Assembly (NCBI GenBank): GCA_026770585.1 | Contig: MU646605.1 | Location: 88,410 to 113,329 of the forward strand | DNA length: 24,920 nt | Source of the DNA: Baffinella frigidus | Lineage: Eukaryota > Cryptophyceae > Cryptomonadales > Baffinellaceae | Reading direction: 5' to 3' | Shown: piece by piece, positions 16,042 through 24,566 of the stretch | Layout: the number at the start of each line of letters is the position of its first letter | How positions within the stretch are numbered: position 1 is the stretch's first letter | Position numbers and translations under genes: made by a program | The notes under the pieces: generated by a model | What the model was told of the DNA's origin: nothing | Database searches by the model: none | What the model saw: only the letters and a program-made list of their open reading frames with translations

Positions 16042-19000
16042 GCCGCCATGTGCGCCTCAATTTGTATGGCCCTGGCATCAAGCTGCGCCTTCACGTCCTG
16101 CCACGGGAGGAAAGTCAGGAGGCCGATGTCTGCGTACAGGGGCACCTCGCTCATACGAAACTGCCCAGCACCCTAGGGGTACCTCGCTCATAAGACCCCC
16201 CCCCCCCCCCTAGGACCACCATGGGACCCTAGCTAGGCATAGTCCTGCTGTAGGGTCCTAGGGGGGTGGCGGTTTCTTATGAGCGAGGTACCCCCAGTGA
16301 TGGAGGTGGCGAGCATGCGTGGTGAGCGTGCGTGACGCTAAGGTTCTCGCATGCGAAGCGGGGCCTGTCTCACGCAACTCCTGCGGTGGTCCAACCACGA
16401 TGCGCTCGATGCCTGTGAAACGCATCGCAGGACCGGCAAGCACGCAAGGGAATATGGTGGGCATGCTGGTTTCGATGCGTATTGCGCATCGCACCCGATC
16501 GCGCAAAGCTCGCGGCAAGGGCCGGGGAAGCCCACGTGCGGGAGGGAAAACATGGTACATAGGGTATCTGGGCTAAGAAACCAGAACTTAAGAACACAGA
16601 CCGGTTCCAGATACCCCTGTAGGCAAGTTGGATTCGATCCGTAATAAACGCACTTTCTCTCCAAGGGAGCAGACGACGGGACGCGGGTTTGTTTTCCGTC
16701 CGGGTGGGAAAACAGGACGCCCGCGGGGGGCAGCTTCGGCCACGCGATCGTGGGCCGGGGACGGCCAGGGGAACACACGGCGGGACGAATCGGGAGTGGA
16801 GGGACGCATGCGAGCCTCTACTCTGCCGCGACTCAAGGTCACTTGAAACCACTGATTTGCTATCTTTGGGGTCTCGCGGTTACGGAAAAGGCCACGTACG
16901 GGAGGGAAAACATGGCGGGCAAGTTTGATTCGATCCGTAAGCAACGCAATTTCTCTCCAAGGGAACTGACGACGGGTCGCGTGCCGAGTGGCGGGGCATG
17001 TTGCTTTCAGGGTTGGGAGGGAGACCTTGTAGTGCTCGGGGTACTTCCACATCAGCTTGGGGGGGGGCGCGGCGCGGCGCGGGATCACGTGGAACTTAGT
17101 GGGCTTCAGGAGCGCTCGGAGCCCCAGCCGGTTGTAGTACGCCACCTGCCCGGGGGGTATGCCCTCGGCCTCAACAGCCGAAAACACTATACGTGGGAGG
17201 GCGGGGGCAGGTTGGCGGGGTTGGCAGGGCGATATGCAGTTATAGTCTCCACATCTCTTATACGTAGTTATAGTCTCTTATAGTCTCCACATCTCGTACA
17301 TGTAGTTATAGTCTTACATGTAGTTGTAGTCTCTTACATGTAGTTGCAGTCTTAATCCACATCTCTTACATGTAGGTATACCTACTCTACTCGACATCCC
17401 AGCGCACATCGACAGTGCCGTCCTTGGCCTCAATCACCACACGGGCCTTGGCAGACAAAACATTTCAACGTGGGCCGGGGGGTGGGTGACGGGTGGCCGG
17501 GTGTTCTTGGTCCCAACAGCCCCCCTCCAGACGACCGCGGGGGGTCAAGGGAGGCTCCAGGGGTTACTCACGAATACGGACACGCACCGCCCTAGGGTCC
17601 TACCGGAGGGCTAGTCCTAGGAGCATATGGGTGGGTCCTACCGTAGGGCTAGTCCTAGGAGCATATGGGTGGGTCCTACCGTAGGGCTAGTCCTAGGAGC
17701 ATATGGGTGGGTCCTACCGTAGGGCTAGTCCTAGGAGCATATGGGGGTGGGTCCTACCGTAGAGGTGGTCCTAGGAGCATGTGGGGGAGGGTGGGGTGAA
17801 CCTTGACGGTACCGCCCTTGGCCTCAATGGCCACGCGGGCCTTGGCACACACACAACTTCAACGTGGCCCGGGGGGGGGGGGGGGGGGGGGGGGGGCCCC
17901 CCCCCCCCCCCCCCCCTCAGGACGTGGGCGGGGGGGTGAAGGGAGGATACAGGGGTTACTCATGAAAACGGACACGCACCATTCTGGGGTCCTACCGTAG
18001 AGGTGCAACTAGGAGCAGATGGGGGTGGGCGGCGCTAACCTTGACAGTACCGCCTTTGGCCTGATGGCCTCTCGGGCCTTGGCAGGAAAAAAACTTTATC
18101 CTGGGCCGGGTGGCCGGGTTCCCTTGGCCCCTATCCCTTAAGTGACCAGAAGGTTCATACGCCCTACCGTAGGGCCCTATGACCTGCCTAGGACCAGGCG
18201 TGGACCCCCTGGCCACTTAATGGATAACCCCCCTCCAGACGTGAGCGGAGGGTTGCGGGAGGGTGGGGTGGACCTTGACGGTACCGCCCTTGGCCTCGAT
18301 CGCCACGCGAGCCTTAGCACACAAACAACTTCAACGTGGGCCGGAGGGGGGGGGTGGCGGGTGGCCGGGTGCCCTTGGCCCCAATAGCCCCCTCCAGACG
18401 TGGGCGGGGGGGTGAAGGGAGAGCCCGGGCTCACGAAAGTGGTGGGCCCAAGACTCGGACAGAGGTAGGAGTCGTTACACGAAAGGCACGTGGACCAGCT
18501 ACATTGGGTGGGCGGCGCGGGAGGATACAGGGGTTACTCATGCAAGCGGACACGCACCGCCCTGGGGTCCTACCGTAGAGGTGCAACTAGGAGCAGATGG
18601 GGGTGGGCGGCGGTAACCTTGACGGTACCGCCCTTGGCCTCGATGGCCTCGCGGGCCTTGACAGACACGTCGGATACCTCCACCTGCACCGCCCGATCGA
18701 TCTGCCGTCCCCGCGCCACGTCAGACCCCTCACCGAGTGTAAAGTGACGGAGGAGAGAGAAGGGGGAGACCACCGATCCGCATGGTGTCCCCGCGCCACC
18801 ACTCTCACGTAAGTCAACTATCTACTTGAGTAGTTCCCTTAAGTTGGCCTAGACTCATAACCTGCGAGTCTAGGGTAATTACCCGCACTACCCAACCGTC
18901 AGCCTCCTTACCGATTGTAAAGTAACTGATGATAGAAGGAGGAGACCACTGTTATCCCCGCGCCACCACCTGTCAGCCCCTTACTCAGTGGGGGTGCATA

Positions 19001-22000
19001 CATGGCGGCCGTGTTGGTAGAAAATATCTCACCCTCACCGAGCCGCTCTCCGCCTCCGCCATACTACGTCAACACCACGGAAACAATCTCTGCAATGGGC
19101 GCATCACGATACTGAGCGCAGGCAGGCTGATATGACGCTGGGGGTGTCTTGCCTTCCACACGTTTCATTACGTGTCGCGGGTAGGTCAGGTCTTGCTGGT
19201 GACATCAAGACAGGCTAGAGCCCGTTTCGCGACTGATCCTGCGAGAGGTTTGGTCCTCGGGGTCTTGGCAATTCTCGATCCGGCGCCCTGCTTTCAGCCG
19301 GCTCCGGATCTCAGCCACTACCCGCGAACTCGCAAAAGTTCACTCCCGACAGGAGAGCTTTCACCCGGGTTGACCGACTATTTCTCAAGTTGCCACGCTG
19401 GGTCCACGGTACAAATCGGACAACTTTGGCCCGGGCTCACCAAATCGGTGAGCGCACATAGACTGCGATGGAGGGTGCGGTGGGGTGTGTACGTGTTTGG
19501 TGCCGCGGGAGAGAAGCTTGATGCCCTTCTTGACGGTTTTGGCAATGCATCCGCAGTCGCGCAGGTCCTTCATTGTGATCATCTGCCCACCGCGCGATCA
19601 AGACAGTCAGCGCGTGTCAGCATTCGGCAGCGCGTGTCAGCATCCGTCAACGCGTGTCAGCATGCAGTCTGCTCCAAATCTGAACCGCGTGACCCCTGGG
19701 ACCGCAGCAACTGCACCGTGATCATCTATCAAGCGTGCGATCCAGGAGAATAAGGTTTAGGGTTGACGGTTTAGGGTGCAGGGTTGACGGTCTCGGGTTG
19801 AAAGATTAGGGTTTAGGGTGTGGGGTTTGGGGTTTGGGGTTTGGGGTTTGGGGTTCAGGGTTCGGGATTTGGGGTTTGGGGTTTAGGGTTTGGGTTTAGG
19901 GGTTTAGGGTTTAGGGTTTAGGGTTTAGGGTTTAGGGTTTAGGGTTTAGGGTTTAGGGTTTAGGGTTTAGGGTTGAGGGCTGAGGGTTGAGGGTTGAGGG
20001 TTTAGGGTTTGGGGATTAGGATACAGGGTAAAGCGCTTGGGGTTTAGGGTTTAGGGTTTAGGGTTTAAGGTCTAGGTCTAGGGTTTAGGGTTTAGGGTTT
20101 AGTGTAGAGGGTTTAGGGTTTAGGGTTTAGTGTAGAGGGTTTAGGGTTTAGGGTGTAGGGTGTAGGGTGTAGGGTTCAGGGTTCAGGGTTTAGGGTTTAG
20201 GGTTTGAGGTTGGGGTTTTAGGTTTTAGGGTTTAGGGTTTAGGGTTTGGGGTTTGGGGTTTGGGGTTTGGGGTTTAGGGTTCAGGGTTTGGGGTTTAGGG
20301 TAGTTGCACCTTGGTGGTGTCAAGGCGGCCGGCTTTGACAAACTTCATGAGCTCGTCGACGTTGAGCGCCGCCTGCACGCGCAGCCGGAGGAGTAAGCCC
20401 CCCTTTCGACATAGCGGACTTCGAAGGCATGTTCGAATAACCCTTGAGCGATAAGACCTGCGACCTTACGGTAGGCAACCTGTGGCTGCGCCTGCAGGAG
20501 AAGCCAGCGGAGGAGTCTACTTTCGGAACAAGACGGAACCTGACCCGCTATCGTACGCTCCCCACGCGGAAGGGCAGGATGTACATGCTATGTTAGGCAT
20601 CAAATGATGCTACATTACGCCTTTTTATCAAGACAGATTCTGGCGCCTTTTTATCAGGACAGATTCTGTTGCGAGATGAAGTTAGCCCCCCCCTGACAGC
20701 GGCCGCCAAGACGATAACGACGAAAGCAACAGTCGGGCTGTGGACCCTCTTGCAAACGTACGCCGACGAGGCGCATCGGAGCCAAATCGCACGGTTAGAG
20801 GACCGACGCCACCCTGAAGGCAACTCAGGGGCAAATCTTAAGTCAATCTCCCACAGATGCCACCCGATTCTGGTGGCATGTGTATGGGAGTTGACTTCAC
20901 AAACCACCGATTTTCCACACAGTTTCCTCCAGGGTGGTTGATGGGGGGGGGGGGCAGCCGATCCATGACGCCTCTGGTATGTTTTTTGGGATGTTGTTTA
21001 TATGAAGATTGTTTTGGGGGACAGAGAGGAAGATTGTTTTGGGGGGGGCTGGTGGAGACCCTGGGCAGGGCGGGCAGGGTACCAGCTCTGAGAGGAACGC
21101 GTGCTTGTTGTGGAAACCGCGCTTCGGGTGACGTCTGATGAGCGGTGTCTGCCCGCCCTCGAACCCCAGCAGCCCATGGTTGCCTGCGCCGATCCTGGGC
21201 TGTCATTGCTCAACCCTCACCAATCGCCCCTGGGGCCTGCGTCCGCATTGTCACACGCCAGGGGACAACGCGTGTCGATGTCCCGCCGCTAAACGTGGCA
21301 GTGTTCATCCGCCAAGATCAACCGACGAGATCGTCGAGAACAGGTTGTGTCCCTAGCAGCGTGATCCCCGTCCACTAGCAATCCCAAGTGGCTCAATTAG
21401 TGCCCTGCAAGGTCTTCGATTTTACCTTGGATCGGGGTCGGATCCGACCCCGATCCAAGATAAATCGAAATTGTCCCGGGCCACTATTTGAGCCACCTCC
21501 AAGGGCTAGTGGGTGCTCGCACCTGCCCGCGAGTACTGCCCCTTGTGCCCACGCGTCGCAGTCTTTCCCCGCCCGCTTCCGATACCCCTGCGCGCCGCAC
21601 CGCCTTGCCACGCTCAGCTGCCGCATGCATCGCGCCAGTGATGCTCTGTTCGGGAATCCGCCCACAGCCCCCCTGCACGAACGCGCCGCCCCGTGCACTG
21701 AGCCCTCGGCTGGCGAGAAGCTAACATGTCCGCCTGCAACGGACTGTTCCTGTGCCCCTGCTGGCATCTTCTGCACTGCCCCAGCCAAGCCTCTGCGACG
21801 CTGCGGAGGGCTCTCCCCATCTCGAATCTCCAGAAACCGCAAACGTTTCTTTCCCTCCTCTGCAGCTCCGTTCTTGCAGCAGGGGCGAGGGGGCAGCGGG
21901 GTCGTTGGGTGGGCGGGACCTGCCCACCCTCCTTCGCTTCTTCCGCGATCCAGGGTTGTCCCGCAGATTCGTCAGATGGATCTGCTCCATCTGCACAACA

Positions 22001-22383
22001 CCACCCACTCAGCGCCGAGCATTCATTTGCCAAGCACGGCGCCACCCGCTCGGACAGGTAGGTCTCTGGGCACGCGGAGGCAGCACCTTGGGCACTTCTG
22101 TCGAAATGCTGCGAGCACCCGCAGACGCGGCGCCCCCGAAACCCGCCCCCATTACGACCCCAGCCCTGCACGCATGCTGCGCCCCCGAAAGCTTCGAGCC
22201 CGCCATCCCCAGCGCCAGCCTCCCCCCAGCGGCGGGCAGAGCACGAGGCGGCAGGGCACGCGACGGGGAGACGCCCATCTGCGCCATCGCCGTGGCGCCG
22301 AGGGCGAACTGCGGCGTCGATCGGGCGGTGTGGGTCACGCTGGACGCCAGCACACGGGCGGACAGAGCCCGCACTGCCAGCAT
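15996..22383 (-). CDS. MRPL15: Mitochondrial large-subunit ribosomal protein uL15m
   Basis: Exons in transcript order: 22383-22087, 21981-21920, 21587-21523, 21183-21083, 20372-20310, 19582-19493, 18701-18618, 17145-17026, 16097-15996; about 327 residues, with consistent phases. Exon 1 codes 99 residues rich in Arg, Ala and Ser, with no Asp or Glu before residue 95: a mitochondrial targeting presequence. Then come uL15 hallmarks: NLRDNPGSRKKRRRVG, GIGSGRGKTATRGHKGQ, GFEGGQTPLIRRHPKRGF, LNVDELMKFVKAGRLD, ITMKDLRDCGCI, KAREAIEAKGGTVK and YYNRLGLRALLKP followed by a Pro-rich segment. The last is typical of mitochondrial rather than bacterial L15. uL15 binds 23S-type rRNA in the large subunit. 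The last exon (DVKAQLDARAIQIE, poly-Ala, PP, stop TAG at 15998-15996) rests on frame and acceptor only and is less sure. Exon 2 may instead start at 21990. It is divergent from the PP2C gene and converges on WIPI/ATG18. Confidence 0.9.
16006..16048. repeat. (GCC)n microsatellite coding poly-Ala
   Basis: About 14 GCC/GGC triplets with one CAC interruption. On the minus strand it reads as an Ala run near the proposed C-terminus of uL15m, just before PP and stop. Confidence 0.8.
16135..16296. mobile_element. MITE-like family D copy 5, nested or compound
   Basis: Two left-end sequences (TACAGGGGCACCTCGCTCAT at 16135 and GGGGTACCTCGCTCATAAG at 16175) share one right end, as if one copy had inserted into another. 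Its left end is about 38 bp upstream (transcript sense) of the last uL15m exon. Confidence 0.7.
16531..16686. repeat. Direct repeat copy carrying a palindromic insertion
   Basis: CCACGTGCGGGAGGGAAAAC ATGG, a 66-bp insert, then GGCAAGTTGGATTCGATCCG and ACGACGGG. The same sequence without the insert lies at 16891-16986. Confidence 0.8.
16556..16621. mobile_element. 66-bp palindromic insertion (filled site)
   Basis: Begins TACATAGGGTATCTGG and ends CCAGATACCCCTGTA. The TACA/TGTA ends resemble family D. It is absent from the otherwise similar sequence at 16891-16986, between CATGG and GGCAAG. Confidence 0.75.
16891..16986. repeat. Direct repeat copy without insertion (empty site)
   Basis: CCACGTACGGGAGGGAAAAC, ATGGCGGGCAAGTTTGATTC and onwards, parallel to 16531-16686. 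It lies in uL15m intron 8. Confidence 0.8.
17230..17385. repeat. TACATGTAGTTATAGTCTC minisatellite
   Basis: About six degenerate units of TACATGTAGTTRTAGTCTYTTA with CCACATCTC interspersed. It is in uL15m intron 7, about 85 bp upstream of exon 8. Confidence 0.8.
17410..17475 (-). repeat. Copy of uL15m exon 7 end (most distal)
   Basis: The minus strand reads AKARVVIEAKDGTVD, against KAREAIEAKGGTVK of true exon 7 (18701-18618). Downstream of it in transcript sense. Confidence 0.65.
17595..17788. repeat. 38-bp tandem repeat, five units
   Basis: Units start at 17595, 17633, 17671, 17709 and 17749, each GGGTCCTACCGTAGGGCTAG then TCCTAGGAGCATATGGGTG. The core TACCGTAGGG and CCTAGGA are the same as in MITE families D and E. 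Confidence 0.9.
17800..17869 (-). repeat. Copy of uL15m exon 7 end plus donor
   Basis: The minus strand reads AKARVAIEAKGGTVK|GTTCACC, intact in frame and with a usable-looking donor. No acceptor is evident before it (CAACTTCAAC/GTGTGTGT precedes). Confidence 0.75.
17871..17916. repeat. Poly-G / poly-C palindrome
   Basis: 26 G followed by 20 C, a perfect G:C hairpin in uL15m intron 7. Homopolymer length may be wrong in the assembly. Confidence 0.8.
18037..18112 (-). repeat. Frameshifted copy of uL15m exon 7 end plus donor
   Basis: The minus strand has AAGGCCCGAGAGGCCATCAG, one base short inside the ATC GAG pair, then GGCGGTACTGTCAAG|GTTAG. A decayed copy. Confidence 0.7.
18138..18220. mobile_element. 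MITE-like family E copy 3
   Basis: TTAAGTGACCAGAAGG at left, CCCCTGGCCACTTAA at right, core CATACGCCCTACCGTAGGGC. It sits between two copies of uL15m exon 7. Confidence 0.8.
18270..18350 (-). repeat. Copy of uL15m exon 7 end plus donor (nearest)
   Basis: The minus strand reads AKARVAIEAKGGTVK|GTCCACC. It shares the Val for Glu change with the copy at 17800-17869, so these two copies descend from each other rather than separately from the true exon. Confidence 0.75.
18702..18990 (-). repeat. Tandem copies of uL15m exon 7 acceptor-side intron
   Basis: CCCCGCGCCACCACT, then GTCAGCCCCTYACCGA, TGTAAAGTRAC and GGGGGAGACCACYG recur at about 18708-18795, 18790-18810 and 18890-18990. They lie immediately upstream of the true acceptor in transcript sense. 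Confidence 0.6.
19608..19667. repeat. 20-bp tandem repeat, three units
   Basis: CAGCGCGTGTCAGCATTCGG and two variants in perfect 20-bp register, 26 bp upstream (transcript sense) of the uL15m exon 6 start at 19582. Confidence 0.9.
19705..19745 (-). repeat. Short copy of uL15m exon 6 acceptor edge
   Basis: The minus strand reads ATAG|ATGATCACGGTGCAG, against GGCAG|ATGATCACAATGAAG at 19582. Upstream of the true exon. Confidence 0.5.
19752..20307. repeat. Long TTTAGGG interstitial array filling uL15m intron 5
   Basis: About 550 bp of TTTAGGG and TTTGGGG-type variants begin 10 bp inside the exon 5 donor (GT at 20309-20308, minus). They fill most of the 727-bp intron. The sense strand is CCCTAAA. 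Confidence 0.95.
20400..20840. other. uL15m intron 4, no exon recognised
   Basis: Has a 25-bp tandem duplication (CGCCTTTTTATCARGACAGA twice, 20618-20668) and, near 20490-20515 (minus strand), a TCTCCTGCAG|GCGCAGCC sequence that resembles the exon 5 acceptor edge CGTGCAG|GCGGCGC. Confidence 0.5.
20837..20896. repeat. Small foldback in uL15m intron 4
   Basis: AGTCAATCTCCCACAGATGC pairs with GCATGTGTATGGGAGTTGACT around a GCCACCCGATTCTGGTGGC loop-stem. Confidence 0.7.
21372..21512. mobile_element. Palindromic element C in uL15m intron 3
   Basis: Outer arms CCACTAGCAATCCCAAGTGG and GGTGGCTCAA-type complement. The centre is a perfect palindrome across GGATCGGGGTCGGATCCGAC. It ends 9 bp from the intron 3 donor (21522, minus). 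Confidence 0.8.
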
Positions 22384-22564
22384 CCTGAACTTCCTCTCGC
22401 GAGCGACAAGGGGTTGGATGTGCGAGGAGCGATCCCGGTTTCTTCAAATGTCAACAGGCCCTGCCAAAAGTTGACTTTTGAGGCGACATCGCCCAAGGGA
22501 GGAGGGAGGTAGAGCGACAAGGATCGGGAGAACAAGCGGAGAGAGTGGGTGGGGGGCGGTCGGC
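22384..22564. promoter_or_regulatory. Bidirectional upstream region, uL15m / PP2C
   Basis: 181 bp separate the divergent starts. The sequence AAAGTTGACTTTTGA at 22467-22481 is the reverse complement of the motif at 6062-6076. It sits about 84 bp from each start codon. No TATA box was seen. Function is inferred. Confidence 0.5.
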
Positions 22565-24216
22565 ATGGGCTCGACCGTCCTCCGCTCGATCGAGTGGATC
22601 AAGATCGGGCAGAATGACCCTGGACCTGCCGAGCATGTTGGAGCGTCAGAACTACAACGCTTCTTCCGCCACTCGGGGTTCGCGCTGGCGTTCCTCGAAG
22701 CGAAGCGCCGCCGCCGCCTGCGGAACCCCTCGCGCGACGTGACAGTATCGGTAGTCTTTGAGGGGCGCACACCGGTCGACTTTGGCCACCCGTGCGACTG
22801 GAAGGAGGGGGTGGCCGCGCGTGTCCTCGGCGGAGGGACGCTCTCCGTTGCCAACCTGCACTTCGCCGTCAGCCACGAGGGCGGCGACGACGACGAGTTT
22901 GCCGCAGGTCCCCGCACTTCAACCCCCGTTCCCGCCAAGTACCATAAAAAACATGGGTCGTGGATGCTTCACCGCTGAAAAGGCTCTGTTGGGAAGGCGA
23001 GGCTAACGCGCGACCGCCCTCTGGAGCACAGGTGGTGAGGACCCTGACGCGGAGATCTCGATCCAATTCGCTGGAGTCACCCACTCGGGCGGCCTCTCCT
23101 ACCAGGTCGCTCTCTCCTCCGCCCTGGCAAACCGCAACAGCCTGTCCCAGCGCTGTTTGCCACCGTTTGCCGCAGAGGCCTCGAGGACCCCGCATGGCCG
23201 CATGTCCTCTGCGCCACTGTGGAGCGGGGCGAACTGCACCAGTCAAGGTCGCGCGGCAGAACAGCCAGGTGTGGTGACAGGGTGCTGGCAGGGTGCTCTG
23301 CGACGGTGCAGGAAACGCGGTGATGGATACGCTTGGAGCGCTTGACCGCAGGCGTGAGGTCGTTTCCGGTAGAGGCGCCGACGCTGGATGCGGCGGTGGA
23401 GAAACTGACAGATGCGGCGGTGGAGAAACTGATGGAGGCACACGTTGGTTCGCAGGAGGATCGGTTCGTGTGCAAGACGGGGCTGGAGCGGGAGACAGAG
23501 CTCAAGGGCCTGGTCCTCGCGCCGCTTGCTTTCTTCGGGGTATGCCTCCTACCTCTGCCTGCGTTTAATTCTGGCTCGCCCTAAGGCTTTCATTTTGCCC
23601 CTTTGTTCTGGATTTCTGCTCTTGAATAGTTTCAAGGGCGAGCCAGAATAAACTGAGGCAGAGCTAGGCCTCCTCCTGGCGCGCGGCGTGCCTGTGGAGG
23701 GGTCAGGAGCTGTGTTTCGCCCCGGACGTCACGTGGCAGTGCGCCCTGAATACTGCGGCACATATTTGAGAAGGGTGAATCTTGAGGAGTGGTATCTTTG
23801 ATTCCACGCCGGCAGGCTGCCATGCCAGGCCACCACTCTGCATGGTGTATTTGTTACCAGGACATGTGCGCCCGAAGTGTAGGGTGTCCTGTTAAACCAG
23901 CATGGCTGAGTGTCCCGCTTCTCTGGGATACGGCTTTGAGAAGAGTGAATGTTGAGGAGTGGGGCGAGCGTGGTGTGGGTTGTGGGTTTAGGGTTTAGGG
24001 TTTAGGGTTGTCTCAGGAGTTGCCGGATATCCAGCAGGATCGGGGTTGGTGTGGCGCTGAGTGTCCCGCATCCCTGGATGGTGCGAGCAGGTCTACGACG
24101 GGCACGGCGGGGAAGCCACGGCAGACTACCTCGAAAGTAGACTGCACGCCTCGTTCGTCGAGGAGCTCAAAAAGCTGCAGCGCACGCGCGTGTGCATCGC
24201 GACTGCTCTCGCGCAG
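22565..24216 (+). CDS. PP2C-family Ser/Thr phosphatase, N-terminal part, runs off right edge
   Basis: Proposed exons are 22565-22907, 23032-23143, 23359-23539 and 24091-24216, giving about 254 residues with matching phases (1, 2, 0, 0). The catalytic call rests on VYDGHGGEATADYLESRL directly after LAPLAFFG across an intron with a GT donor at 23540 and an AG at 24090. FFxVYDGHGG is the metal-binding signature of PPM/PP2C phosphatases, with Asp at about residue 215. Upstream, LSSALANRNS and QEDRFVCK resemble the segment leading to the first metal-binding Asp of the family. In between sits a 24-nt in-frame duplication (DAAVEKLT/DAAVEKLM). The first 114 residues, starting MGSTVLRSIEWIKIGQ, match nothing I recognise. 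Boundaries of exons 2 and 3 are uncertain: exon 2 could end near 23150 and exon 3 could start at 23449 (EDRFV). The rest of the catalytic domain lies beyond the window or in exons I did not find. Confidence 0.7.
23568..23650. repeat. Inverted repeat in PP2C intron 3
   Basis: TTCTGGCTCGCCCT (about 23570-23583) pairs with AGGGCGAGCCAGAA (about 23636-23649). The following AACTGAGGCAGAGCTAGGCC recurs with changes at 24338-24358. Confidence 0.75.
23740..24090 (+). repeat. Diverged direct repeats upstream of PP2C exon 4
   Basis: TTTGAGAAGGGTGAATCTTG at 23766 against TTTGAGAAGAGTGAATGTTG at 23934. GCTGAGTGTCCCGC occurs at about 23908 and at 24056 just before the true acceptor (24090), so it is another acceptor-side copy. 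Three TTTAGGG units lie at 23986-24008. Confidence 0.6.
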
Positions 24217-24566
24217 GTATCCTAGCGCTGCCTCTCAGTCAATCGGGGCTCGGCGTTCAACATATTCAGGGCAGTACTCCGTGCAAACGATCCTGAACAA
24301 AGCGCATTTAAATTGGATTCATGCGGAGCCCGGATTAACTGAGGCGGAGCTAGGTCTCGGGCGCCTCCTTACCAGGCCGTGTTGATGTCGGATAGCAACT
24401 GCCCCTGGCTAGAGTCGATTCTTGGCGCAGGACGGAATATCACAGAGCCCGCGCGTTTTTTCGATGCCGGGTAGGCGTCTGCAGGCGAGTCAGTTTCTGG
24501 CGTATATTTGTCCAGAACATTGATAATGGTGTAGGCTTCCCTGTTAAACCAGGATATCAACGATAT
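24217..24566. other. PP2C intron 4 or unassigned sequence
   Basis: Starts with the donor GTATCCT. No further PP2C motif was found. CCCTGTTAAACCAGGATATC at 24539 resembles GTCCTGTTAAACCAGCATGG at 23887. Confidence 0.5.

Noticed and set aside
17595-17788. Regular 38-bp repeats as a possible CRISPR array
   Set aside because: The units are contiguous with no unique spacers, and the genome is eukaryotic.
19172-19753. 193-aa plus-strand ORF
   Set aside because: It overlaps uL15m exon 6 on the opposite strand and runs into the 20-bp tandem repeat; no family motif.
21388-22512. 374-aa plus-strand ORF, the longest open frame in the window
   Set aside because: It is antisense to uL15m exons 1 to 3, whose products are recognised; its sequence is Pro/Arg-rich with no motif. 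A shadow of GC-rich coding DNA.
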